From contig SVAH01000001.1 in NCBI GenBank assembly GCA_015059485.1, forward strand, positions 62,001 to 126,000: a stretch of 64,000 nucleotides of DNA, given 5' to 3'. Made by a program: the position numbers and the translations under genes. The notes under the pieces were generated by a model. It was given only the letters and a program-made list of their open reading frames with translations. It had not been told where the DNA came from and ran no database searches. The first letter of the stretch is position 1. Each line of letters begins with the position of its first letter. This document shows, in pieces, positions 1-7,333 of this stretch. The stretch is from Bacillota bacterium (GTDB lineage Bacteria; Bacillota_I; Bacilli_A; RF39; UBA660).

Positions 1-31
1 CAGTCTAACTTTTGATAAAAGAGGTGAAATA

Positions 32-637
32 ATGAAAGATTATTTTAAAGAAGATGAATATTGGAAAGAACATATTAATAAAGCTTTAGAAGAAGATTTA
101 TGGATTAATAGTTATAAAGATTGTTTAAATGGTGGTCTTTGTCTAGATTTGGGTTGTGGAATAGGTCAATTTTCTAAATGGTTTATGGAAAATGGTTATG
201 AAGTTATTTCATCTGATATTTCTAAAATTGCTTTAGAAAAAGTTAAAGAATTTAATAGTAATGTAGTTAATGTAGATATGAGAGAAAAACTACCATTTGA
301 AGATAATAAGTTTGATGTAGTTTTTGCTAATTTATCTATTCATTATTTTTCTGATTCTGACACTAAAAGTTTAATGAATGAAATTAAAAGAATATTAAAA
401 AAAGATGGTTTATTTATAGGTAGTGTTAATGGTATTCAGGGATTAGAAAAAATAAAAGAAACAGCAAAAAAATTAGATTATCATTACTATTATAATAAAG
501 ATAAATATATAAGATTATTTGATGTAGAAGATGTAAAAAAATATTTAAATATATTTGATATAATAAAAATAGATGAAAGAGAAACTGTAAGATTTGATCA
601 TAAGAAAAATTATATAATTTTTATAGCAAAAAAGTAG
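32..637 (+). CDS. Class I SAM-dependent methyltransferase (cassette cargo)
   Basis: A 201-residue protein with a methyltransferase type 11 fold. Glycine-rich motif I, LDLGCGIGQF, is at residues 38-47, the acidic motif II end is near ISSDIS, and motif IV is DVVFANLSIHYF around residue 95. The substrate cannot be told from sequence; this family includes small-molecule and tRNA enzymes. Start ATG 32 has RBS GAGGTG at 21-26. The stop is 10 bases before the next rbgA-like start at 648, so the gene fills its cassette with no terminator of its own. The left end of this cassette is outside the window. Confidence 0.8.
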   Translation: MKDYFKEDEYWKEHINKALEEDLWINSYKDCLNGGLCLDLGCGIGQFSKWFMENGYEVISSDISKIALEKVKEFNSNVVNVDMREKLPFEDNKFDVVFANLSIHYFSDSDTKSLMNEIKRILKKDGLFIGSVNGIQGLEKIKETAKKLDYHYYYNKDKYIRLFDVEDVKKYLNIFDIIKIDERETVRFDHKKNYIIFIAKK

Positions 638-647
638 GTGAAAAAGT

Positions 648-879
648 ATGAATAATGAAGAAAAAAACTTACAAAAAACAAACATTAACTGGTTGATATT
701 GATTTAGTCTAGCCATTCATTAAACTCCTATAAAATAAGGAAAAACAAGTATATGCTTGTTACATATTTAAATATAAATATATAAAATGATAATAAAAAT
801 AACTAAAAAAGTATCAAAAATATCATAGTATTTTATACTTGGTATTGACGGTTAAACTATTATAAAAAGAGGTGCAAAT
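648..879 (+). repeat. Cassette junction 1: rbgA-like start plus att-like arm
   Basis: A short ORF (648-707) reads MNNEEKNLQKTNINWLILI and stops; its first 15 residues resemble the RbgA N-terminus. Core AACTGGT is at 687-693. Beyond it the arm has TTGATTTAGTCTAGCC, then CCTATAAAATAAGG, an imperfect hairpin (AAGTAT near 813 with ATACTT near 835), then GGTATTGACGGTTAAACT and the RBS of the next gene. It is closely similar to junctions 5, 6 and 7. Confidence 0.8.
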
Positions 880-1422
880 ATGGATAATACAAAAACTTTA
901 GAAACAGAAAGATTAATACTTAGAAAATTTACTATTGAAGATGCAGAAGGAATGTTTAATAATTGGGCAACTGATTCAGAAACAAATAAATTCTTATCAT
1001 GGCCGCTTCATAATAATGTGGATGAAACAAGGACAGTTATTAGCAAATGGATATCAAATTATGAAAATGGTTCATATAACTGGATTGTTGAAACTAAAGA
1101 TACACGTGAAGTAATTGGAAGTATTTGTGAAGAAGGTAAAAGTGTTAAACACAAAACAATTTCATTAGGATATTGTTATGGTTCTAAATATTGGAATAAA
1201 GGATATGCATCAGAAGTGTTAAGAAGAGTAATTGAATATCTACTAACTGAACAAGATTTTTATTTAGTTGAAGCAAATCATAGATCTTCAAATCCAGCAA
1301 GTGGTAGAGTTATGGAAAAAGCTGGTATGAAATATGATGGAACACTAAGAGAAAGAAGAATAAATCCTGATGGAACACGTGCTGATATGATTTATTATTC
1401 TATTACTAAAAATGAATTATAA
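880..1422 (+). CDS. GNAT-family N-acetyltransferase, RimJ/RimL-like (cassette cargo)
   Basis: A 180-residue GNAT protein. It begins LETERLILRKFTIEDAE, the usual start of the RimJ/RimL branch, with the acetyl-CoA loop region YGSKYWNKGYASEVLRRVIEY in the middle and N-P-A-S-GRVMEKAGM near the C-terminus. The family acetylates protein N-termini or small molecules including antibiotics; the acceptor is not predictable here. RBS AGAGGTG precedes ATG 880. The stop is 18 bases before the next rbgA-like ATG (1441), whose RBS AAAGGAGATG lies just after the stop, so that small ORF would be read from this gene's transcript. Confidence 0.85.
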   Translation: MDNTKTLETERLILRKFTIEDAEGMFNNWATDSETNKFLSWPLHNNVDETRTVISKWISNYENGSYNWIVETKDTREVIGSICEEGKSVKHKTISLGYCYGSKYWNKGYASEVLRRVIEYLLTEQDFYLVEANHRSSNPASGRVMEKAGMKYDGTLRERRINPDGTRADMIYYSITKNEL

Positions 1423-1440
1423 TTAAAGGAGATGACTCTC

Positions 1441-1678
1441 ATGAATGAAAATAAAACTAATATAAATTGGTTGATTACGATTTATCCAAGAATAGGAGAA
1501 AACCTAGGTAAAATAAGGAACTGTGAGAGTTAACATCTTGCATGCTTAACTTAAAAATATGATAAAATATAAAAAAATTAACAAAAAATGACTATTTTTA
1601 ATGCAAAATAGTAGAGGAATTAGTAAGGTAATTACGCCACCTAATAATACGAAATAATTTGAACACAGAGGTGATAGT
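1441..1678 (+). repeat. Cassette junction 2: rbgA-like start plus att-like arm
   Basis: A short ORF (1441-1533) starts MNENKTNINWLITIYPRIGE. Core AATTGGT is at 1465-1471, one base off the majority core. The arm differs from junction 1: it shares blocks with junction 4 (a GTGAGA..ATCTTGCA block and a GAGGAATTAG block), so it belongs to a second arm subfamily. It ends in ACAGAGGTG before the next gene. Confidence 0.75.
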
Positions 1679-2443
1679 ATGTATGGAGCTATAGTTGGAG
1701 ATTTAGCGGGTAGTATATATGAATTTGATCAATTAAAAAAAATTCATAGAGTACAAATGAATAATTTAATTGAAGATAATGCTTTCTATAGTGATGATAC
1801 TATTTTAACTATTGCTACACTGGATGCGATACTTAATAATAAAGATTATGATTATTATTTACGAAAATACATACAAGAATATAGTGAGTATAAACCTGAT
1901 TTTAATCCGTATTTTAAATCATCTTTTTCACCTAACTTGATAAAGTGGAGTAAATCAAATGCAATTGGTAATAGTCATGGTAATGGAACTATGATGAGAA
2001 TATCTCCTGTAGGATATATGTTTAATAGTAAAAAAGAAGTGATAGAAAATGCAAGACTTGCAACTATACCTTCTCATAACTCAAAAGAAGCAATTGACTC
2101 TGCTACTATGGTGGCATTAATAATATATTATTCTAGAAATGGTTATACAAAAGATGAAATATTTAAATTGATGAATATTGATATTAAATATATTCCATTT
2201 ACTAAATTTAATACGACATGTGAAGAAACTATAGGAAATTGTTTATATGCATTATATGATTCAAATAGTTTTGAAGATGCTATTCGAAAAACATTACTTA
2301 TGGGTGGAGATACAGATACAAACTGTGCTATAGTTGGAAGTATGGCTGAAGCAATGTATGGAATTAGTAATGAAACCATAGAAAAAGTAAATGAAAAAAT
2401 TCCTAAAAAATTTGTTAAAATATTGAGTAGAACAAGGAGTTGA
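1679..2443 (+). CDS. ADP-ribosylglycohydrolase (DraG/ARH family, cassette cargo)
   Basis: A 254-residue protein of the DraG/ARH macro-fold, which removes ADP-ribose from proteins or other acceptors using paired magnesium ions. Metal-binding motifs are visible: the N-terminal GAIVGDLAGS, YSDDT at about residues 38-42, GNGTMMRISPVG mid-protein, and GGDTDTNCAIVGSMAEAMYG near the C-terminus. The length is a little short but the domain looks complete. RBS GAGGTGATAGT precedes ATG 1679. Its stop overlaps the RBS (AAGGAGTTGA) of the next rbgA-like ORF. The role in the cassette is unknown; reversing a toxin or phage ADP-ribosylation is one possibility (inference). Confidence 0.9.
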   Translation: MYGAIVGDLAGSIYEFDQLKKIHRVQMNNLIEDNAFYSDDTILTIATLDAILNNKDYDYYLRKYIQEYSEYKPDFNPYFKSSFSPNLIKWSKSNAIGNSHGNGTMMRISPVGYMFNSKKEVIENARLATIPSHNSKEAIDSATMVALIIYYSRNGYTKDEIFKLMNIDIKYIPFTKFNTTCEETIGNCLYALYDSNSFEDAIRKTLLMGGDTDTNCAIVGSMAEAMYGISNETIEKVNEKIPKKFVKILSRTRS

Positions 2444-2448
2444 TCCAA

Positions 2449-2700
2449 ATGAATGAAAATAAAACTAATATAAACTGCTTGAGCTTGATTTATCTAACCC
2501 CTAATAGAAATCCTTATAAAATAAGGGAAAATTAAAAACTAGATCTTACATATTTTATATAAAAAGTAAGTAAAAATTGACAAAAAATACCTAAAATCAC
2601 TAAAAATGGTTTTTTTATATATTTTTGATAAGGTGATGTTTCCAGCTAACCCCATTATAAAATAAGTGCTTTTCAACTTTTACTGAGTGTTCGGAAAATA
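2449..2700 (+). repeat. Cassette junction 3: rbgA-like start plus att-like arm
   Basis: A short ORF (2449-2535) starts MNENKTNINCLSLIYLTPNR. Core AACTGCT at 2473-2479 departs from the consensus, turning the usual W codon into C. The arm keeps CCTTATAAAATAAGGGAAAA and ends with a block near 2632 (GGTGATGTTTCC) that recalls junction 8. It is a third arm subfamily. Confidence 0.7.
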
Positions 2701-2850
2701 GTAATATTGCGATGTAAATAAATATTAAAAAGTATGATATAATGTTAATATAAAAATAAATATTAAAAGACTTTGACAAACTTCCAAAGACCTTTGGTAG
2801 ATTTGTTAAGTAGTAGTTTTATATAATTGTAAGTGAAAGAAGGGATGTTT
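2701..2850 (+). promoter_or_regulatory. Leader of the XRE/CPBP pair: promoter and hairpin
   Basis: An extended -10 (TGATATAAT, 2736-2743) lacks a good -35. Downstream at 2776-2806 is an inverted repeat: inner CCAAAGACCTTTGG (2784-2797) is perfect, with outer ACAAA / TTTGT arms. It sits between the promoter and the HTH gene, so it may be an operator for that regulator or an mRNA hairpin. With junction 3 it fills the 407-base gap before ATG 2851. Confidence 0.5.
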
Positions 2851-3252
2851 ATGGCATTAGGCCAAAATATTTTAAACTTGCGAAAGAAAAATGGTCTTTC
2901 ACAAGAACAATTAGGAGAAAAAGTAAATGTTACAAGACAAACTATTTCTAATTGGGAACTTGAGGAAACTGCTCCAAATCCAGAACAATTAAAATTATTA
3001 TCAAAAGTATTAAATGTTAGTGTAGATGATTTAATTGATAATGATTTACAAAATGTTGTTTTATCAAAAATTAAAATGACAGAAAAACAAACAAGGACAA
3101 TAAAGAAAATACTTAAAGGATTTTTAATAGGATTTATTACTTTTTTAGTTATTGATATTATTGCTTTTATAATATGTTTCTTTGGACACTATGGACCTTT
3201 TGAAGAAACAAAATCTGAAAGTGCTTCATATGTTATAAAGGAGAATATTTAG
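2851..3252 (+). CDS. Membrane-anchored XRE-family transcriptional regulator
   Basis: A 133-residue protein. An N-terminal helix-turn-helix (GQNILNLRKKNGLSQEQL through VTRQTISNWE, residues 4-60) is followed by a charged linker and one strongly hydrophobic segment (GFLIGFITFLVIDIIAFIICFF, about residues 85-106). The HTH therefore faces the cytoplasm, tethered to the membrane. ATG 2851 is chosen because GAAGGG lies 6-8 bases upstream; an upstream GTG at 2833 lacks an RBS. The gene sits 3 bases before the CPBP membrane protein, so the two are cotranscribed and probably act together, with signal sensed at the membrane altering DNA binding (inference). Confidence 0.85.
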   Translation: MALGQNILNLRKKNGLSQEQLGEKVNVTRQTISNWELEETAPNPEQLKLLSKVLNVSVDDLIDNDLQNVVLSKIKMTEKQTRTIKKILKGFLIGFITFLVIDIIAFIICFFGHYGPFEETKSESASYVIKENI

Positions 3253-3255
3253 TAT

Positions 3256-4158
3256 ATGAATAAAGTATCGAGTATTATTAAAGACTTAAATTCTTTTAGT
3301 AATAAAAAAGTAGATAATAAAATAATTTATACATTAAAAATATTATTGTCTGCATTTGTAGTGTATTTTGCTAGTTTAATTATTGCAGAAGGGATTATTA
3401 TAGGCGGTTCATATTTATTTGGATATAATGCTACTGACAAACAAATGCCTTATGATATTATGCTATTATGTACATTTTATGGCTATTTAATTACTATATT
3501 ATTATTTATATTATTTACTAAAAAAATAACCAAAATTGAATTAAATAAAATTGGATTAGATAAAAATATTAAAACTTTTTTAAAAGGAATATTAATTGGA
3601 ATAGTATCATTATCATTAATAATAATTCCGTTATTAATGTGTGGTGCAATTAAATTTAATAGAATAAATAATAATATTGATTGGTTATTTTTTGTATTAT
3701 ATTTATTTGGATATTTAATTCAAAGTTTTATGGAAGAGTTAGTATGTAGAGGATATTTATTACATAGATTAAAAGAAAAAATACCTGTCGTATTAGCTAT
3801 TACTATAAGTGTATTATTCTTTTCAGCAGGTCATTTTGATAAGATGTTTGCTGATGGTACATTGATAGGCATTATAGGAATAATTAATCTATTATTAATT
3901 AGTTTAATATTTGTTGTCATTACATTAAAAAACAAAAATATTTATGGGGCAATAGGATTTCATTTTATTTGGAACTTTGCATTATTTAATATTATAGGTT
4001 TAAATTTAAGCGGACTTGAAACAACAAATTCTATTTTTCAAATGAAAGTAGTTAATAAATCCTTAACTGGATATAGTTATGGAATTGAATCAAGTTTTAT
4101 AACAACTATTATACTTATAATTATATTATTATTAACAAAGAGAAACGTAAGAATATAA
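3256..4158 (+). CDS. CPBP-family intramembrane protease-like protein
   Basis: A 300-residue polytopic membrane protein with roughly eight hydrophobic segments. The CPBP (Abi) motif 1 EExxxR is present as MEELVCRGYLLHR at about residue 155. Motif 2 appears as FFSAGHF about 35 residues later, and a later HFIWNFALF fits the conserved H of motif 4. The family includes prenyl-protein Rce1 homologues and bacteriocin self-immunity proteins. It is paired with the membrane HTH gene upstream. RBS AAGGAG is about 11 bases upstream of the ATG. This is the only two-gene small cassette in the array. Confidence 0.85.
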   Translation: MNKVSSIIKDLNSFSNKKVDNKIIYTLKILLSAFVVYFASLIIAEGIIIGGSYLFGYNATDKQMPYDIMLLCTFYGYLITILLFILFTKKITKIELNKIGLDKNIKTFLKGILIGIVSLSLIIIPLLMCGAIKFNRINNNIDWLFFVLYLFGYLIQSFMEELVCRGYLLHRLKEKIPVVLAITISVLFFSAGHFDKMFADGTLIGIIGIINLLLISLIFVVITLKNKNIYGAIGFHFIWNFALFNIIGLNLSGLETTNSIFQMKVVNKSLTGYSYGIESSFITTIILIIILLLTKRNVRI

Positions 4159-4186
4159 TAATCGGAAGATTAAGATATTGCGATTT

Positions 4187-4290
4187 GCCATATGACCAGG
4201 TAACTATCTTAGTTAACTTGGTATTGGATTAGTCTAACTACGATAAAAGACTTAAAAATGGACGAAACTATACTAAATTTCGTCTTTTTT
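4187..4290 (+). terminator. Cassette 3 tail: dyad element and intrinsic terminator
   Basis: GCCATATGACCAGG at 4187-4200 is followed by an imperfect dyad (CCAGGTAACT / AGTTAACTTGG), then GGTATTGGATTAGTCTAACT, then GACGAAA/TTTCGTC with a T run (about 4261-4290). The same tail follows the genes ending at 6335 and 8263. It isolates the cassette gene from the rbgA-like promoter that follows. Confidence 0.75.
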
Positions 4291-4291
4291 A

Positions 4292-4549
4292 TGCTATAAT
4301 TGAATAGAAATGGAGTGATTCCTATGGATAATAAAACTAACATTAACTGGTTGGCTTGTATTTATGGCGACTATTACTTAAACCTTTATAGAATGGTGGT
4401 TTGTGAGAATTGAGATCTTGCAAGTTTTAATAAAAATGGAGGAAAATAATAAAAAGCAAGTTAAATTATACTTATTTTTGAGAGGAATTAGAGTACTAGC
4501 TTGTAATATGCCGACACATTTTATGTTTATAAAAAAAGAGGTGAAATAT
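4292..4549 (+). repeat. Cassette junction 4: rbgA-like promoter, start and att-like arm
   Basis: An extended -10 TGCTATAAT (4292-4300), GGAGTG RBS and ATG 4324 closely match the region upstream of the real rbgA (47052-47100). The short ORF runs 4324-4413 (MDNKTNINWLACIYGDYYLN...). Core AACTGGT is at 4345-4351. The arm resembles junction 2. RBS AAGAGGTG leads into ATG 4550. Confidence 0.8.
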
Positions 4550-5188
4550 ATGAAATTAATATTAAGTTCTTCAGATTTTATTAATGAACACTCTAAACAA
4601 GTAATATTAAATAATATTGATAAAGAATTGTCGAATAATAAAGTATTATTTATACCTAATGAGAAGGCAACTAGAGAAAAGATAAAATCAGATAAATACT
4701 ATGATAGATTATATAGAGACGGTTTTACAAAAAGAAATAATATTTATATATTTGATGAAACAGAACCAGATAGATTTAGAAATCTTAATATTGATTTGAT
4801 ATATGTTAGTGGTGGTAATACTTTTGCAACTTTGGATAAAATGAGAAAATGTGGTTTTGATAAAGATATAATTAGTTATATAAAAAATGGTGTAATATAT
4901 ATTGGAGGTTCTTGTGGTGCTCACATAGCAAGTAAAAATATCAAACACTTGGAAAAGTTAGATGACAATTATTTAAATATTAAAGATTATGATGCTTTAG
5001 GATTATTTGACGGAATAATAATACCTCACTATAATGAAGAAGAATATAATCCAAAGTTGAGAAAGCAAATATATGATAATTTATTAATTGAAAATAAATA
5101 TAAAGTATATGCTCTAACAAATGATGATTCATTAGTTATTATTGATGATACAATTATTGAATATAAAGGAGGTAATACTCATGAATGA
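4550..5188 (+). CDS. Peptidase S51 (peptidase E-like), cassette cargo
   Basis: A 212-residue protein of the S51 family, which in peptidase E cleaves dipeptides with N-terminal Asp. Visible motifs are VSGGNTFATLDKMR (around residues 80-93) and the nucleophile elbow GGSCGAHIAS, with Ser as predicted nucleophile. IIPHYNEEE near residue 155 gives the catalytic His. ATG 4550 has RBS AAGAGGTG; the open frame extends upstream but through the att-like arm. The gene overlaps the next rbgA-like ORF by 8 bases (ATGAATGA at 5181), suggesting translational coupling. It belongs to the same family as, but is not closely similar to, the S51 gene at 59787. Confidence 0.8.
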   Translation: MKLILSSSDFINEHSKQVILNNIDKELSNNKVLFIPNEKATREKIKSDKYYDRLYRDGFTKRNNIYIFDETEPDRFRNLNIDLIYVSGGNTFATLDKMRKCGFDKDIISYIKNGVIYIGGSCGAHIASKNIKHLEKLDDNYLNIKDYDALGLFDGIIIPHYNEEEYNPKLRKQIYDNLLIENKYKVYALTNDDSLVIIDDTIIEYKGGNTHE

Positions 5189-5378
5189 AAATAAAACAAA
5201 TATAAACTGGTTGGTGTTGATTTAGTATAACTATTCATGAAACTCCTATAAAATAAGGGAAAACTAATATTTAATAATTACATATTTTAATAAATAATTA
5301 CTAAAAAATATTAAAAATAACAAAGTATTTAATACTTGGTGTTTACAGTCAAACTTTTAATAAAAAGAGGTGACAACA
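5181..5378 (+). repeat. Cassette junction 5: rbgA-like start plus att-like arm
   Basis: The short ORF 5181-5225 reads MNENKTNINWLVLI. Core AACTGGT is at 5205-5211. The arm is of the junction 1 type: TTGATTTAGTATAACT, CTCCTATAAAATAAGGG, palindrome AAGTATTTAATACTT, then GGTGTTTACAGTCAAACTTT and RBS AAGAGG. There is no promoter of its own; RBS GGAGG lies inside the upstream gene. Confidence 0.8.
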
Positions 5379-6335
5379 ATGAAAGAAATGTTAAAATTAT
5401 TGAATAATTATTTAGTTATAATAAATAGTTCTGTTGAAATATGGCTAGTTTTCAGTTCTTTAGATGAAGATGTATCTATAAAAGATTCTGATTTATTTGA
5501 ATATTATTCTGATTTTAAACATATTGATTTGGAACATATTTCAACACATTTAATAAATGCGTGTTTACCCAGTGACAAAATTGAAAGGTTAATTAATGCT
5601 TTAAAAATTTTAAAAGAGACTTATATTAAATATGGTGTTAATAATCTAGATGAGTTATCTTCAAAAATATTAAATGAGTGGAATAATTCTAAGGATTATA
5701 GTGATGAATTAATTAAAGATATTTTATTAATAGAATGCCGCAGTGGATGGGATAAATTACCTAAATCTAATACGTCCTTATTAAAAATATACAAAGATAT
5801 GGTTGATGGTGATATGATTGTTAACCCTAATATTCCAGTTGGTACTTCATCTGAAAGATTATATACAATGTTACCTGATGATGCATCATGTTATAGATAT
5901 AATTTAAAAGTTATATCTAATCCAATGATAGATTGGAGTATATATAGAAATGGTAGAAATCCTTTAGAACAGTATTGCGCATTATATAATAATAGTAAAA
6001 ATGAAGAAGAAAGAAAATATTATCATGATTTAATAATAACAGCTATTTTTAGTTCATGTAGTTTATTTAATAATAAATTTGCATGGCATACTAAAGCTCA
6101 TAAAACTGAAGAGATGATTAATTATTATTTATTAGTAGAAAAAAATGAAATAAATAGTAGGCATCATTCTTTAAATGATATTAGTTTTATTAGTGAAATA
6201 CATGAATTATTATTAAATGATGAATTGTTTAATCATCAATTAGAATTATATACTGAAAAGAATGATGATGCTGAAGAAGTAATTAAGGAATTAAAATTAT
6301 CAAGAGAAAGTGTACAACATAAAGTGTATTTATAA
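5379..6335 (+). CDS. Unknown protein, 318 aa (cassette cargo)
   Basis: I do not recognise this protein. It looks soluble and mostly helical, without a signal peptide or membrane segment. It has a Trp/Cys-containing patch (LLIECRSGWDKLPKSNTSL, near residue 125) and a His-rich stretch (KFAWHTKAHKTEEM, near 240; NSRHHSLND, near 260). Start ATG 5379 follows RBS AAGAGG with 8-base spacing. It fills one cassette and ends with the dyad-plus-terminator tail shared by cassettes 3 and 7. Codon use and AT content match its neighbours. Its location among cargo genes makes a defence, stress or small-molecule role plausible, but this is unsupported. Confidence 0.75.
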   Translation: MKEMLKLLNNYLVIINSSVEIWLVFSSLDEDVSIKDSDLFEYYSDFKHIDLEHISTHLINACLPSDKIERLINALKILKETYIKYGVNNLDELSSKILNEWNNSKDYSDELIKDILLIECRSGWDKLPKSNTSLLKIYKDMVDGDMIVNPNIPVGTSSERLYTMLPDDASCYRYNLKVISNPMIDWSIYRNGRNPLEQYCALYNNSKNEEERKYYHDLIITAIFSSCSLFNNKFAWHTKAHKTEEMINYYLLVEKNEINSRHHSLNDISFISEIHELLLNDELFNHQLELYTEKNDDAEEVIKELKLSRESVQHKVYL

Positions 6336-6339
6336 GATT

Positions 6340-6443
6340 GCCATATGACCAGGTAACTCTTATGGTTAACTTGGTATTGGATTAGTCTAACTACGATAAA
6401 TGACTTAAAAATGGACGAAATAGTAATAAATTTCGTCTTTTTT
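6340..6443 (+). terminator. Cassette 5 tail: dyad element and intrinsic terminator
   Basis: The tail is the same as at 4187: GCCATATGACCAGGTAACT at 6340-6358, GTTAACTTGGTATTGG, AGTCTAACT, then GACGAAA (6414-6420) pairing with TTTCGTC (6431-6437) and a T run. Confidence 0.8.
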
Positions 6444-6444
6444 A

Positions 6445-6692
6445 TGCTATAATTGAATAGAAATGGAGTGATTCCTATGGATAATAAAACTAATATTAAC
6501 TGGTTGATATTGATTTAGTCTGAGTTTCATTCAAACTCCTATAAAATAAGAAAAAAACAAATATATGCTTGTTACATAATATAATAAGAATATAAAAAAT
6601 AATGATAAAAATAACTGAAAAAGTATCAAAAGTAGCATAGTATTTGATACTTGGTATTGACGGTTAAACTATTAAAAACGAGGTGAATGATT
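6445..6692 (+). repeat. Cassette junction 6: rbgA-like promoter, start and att-like arm
   Basis: An extended -10 with TATAAT at 6448-6453 and RBS GGAGTG precede ATG 6477. The short ORF 6477-6518 reads MDNKTNINWLILI. Core AACTGGT is at 6498-6504. The arm is nearly the same as junction 1 and carries a perfect 10-bp inverted repeat AAGTATCAAA / TTTGATACTT just before GGTATTGACGGTTAAACT. Confidence 0.8.
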
Positions 6693-7124
6693 ATGATTTT
6701 AGATGGAGCAGATATAGGATTAGGTAAAGTAGTTATAACAGACTCACATGCAACAATTAATAATGTTGAAATACCAATAAAATGTGTAGATATATATAGT
6801 GAAGATCATATTTATCGTTTCACATTTTGGACTCAACAAGAATATGAAAAATATAATGATTTAGAATTGAATAAAAAAACTAATATTTTAGATCTTATAG
6901 ATGACTACGATATTGATTTTGGTACTAAAGAATATGGTACTATTAATTCAAGAGAAAATACTGAGATGTATTTTACTAGAATAGATACTGATAAATATAT
7001 TTTAACTGCAGAGATTAAAAATTTTGAAAATTGTGTGCTTGGAAATATGAAAAATCATAAGAATTTAAAATTAGAAGCTATTATAGATTTTAATGATATA
7101 AAAGGAGTTGATCCAAATGAATGA
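6693..7124 (+). CDS. Unknown protein, 143 aa (cassette cargo)
   Basis: A small acidic protein I do not recognise, predicted mainly beta, with no membrane segment or signal. It starts MILDGADIGLGKVVITDSHA. ATG 6693 is preferred to ATG 6687 because GAGGTG (6680-6685) then lies 7 bases upstream. The 3' end overlaps the next rbgA-like ATG (ATGAATGA at 7117), and its last codons contain that ORF's RBS, so the two reading frames look translationally coupled. It could be an immunity-type protein by size and acidity, but nothing else supports that. Confidence 0.7.
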   Translation: MILDGADIGLGKVVITDSHATINNVEIPIKCVDIYSEDHIYRFTFWTQQEYEKYNDLELNKKTNILDLIDDYDIDFGTKEYGTINSRENTEMYFTRIDTDKYILTAEIKNFENCVLGNMKNHKNLKLEAIIDFNDIKGVDPNE

Positions 7125-7333
7125 AAATAAAACTAATATCAATTGGTTGATATTGATTTAGTCTAGCCATTCATTAAACTCCTATAAAATAAGGAAAAAT
7201 TAATATTTAGTAATTACATATTTTAATAAATAATTACTAAAAAGTATAAAGAATAGATAAAAAAACTCCAAAAATACCATAGTATTTGATACTTGGTATT
7301 GACGGTTAATCTAATATAAAAGAGGTGATTGTT
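7117..7333 (+). repeat. Cassette junction 7: rbgA-like start plus att-like arm
   Basis: The short ORF 7117-7161 reads MNENKTNINWLILI. Core AATTGGT is at 7141-7147. The arm has TTGATTTAGTCTAGCC, CTCCTATAAAATAAGG, a weaker hairpin, then GGTATTGACGGTTAATCT and RBS AGAGGTG (7321-7327). From the core through about 7197 it is almost identical to junction 1. Confidence 0.8.

Noticed and set aside
4403-4549. N-terminal extension of the S51 peptidase from 4403
   Set aside because: The extension runs through the att-like arm, has no family similarity, and ATG 4550 has the standard cassette RBS.
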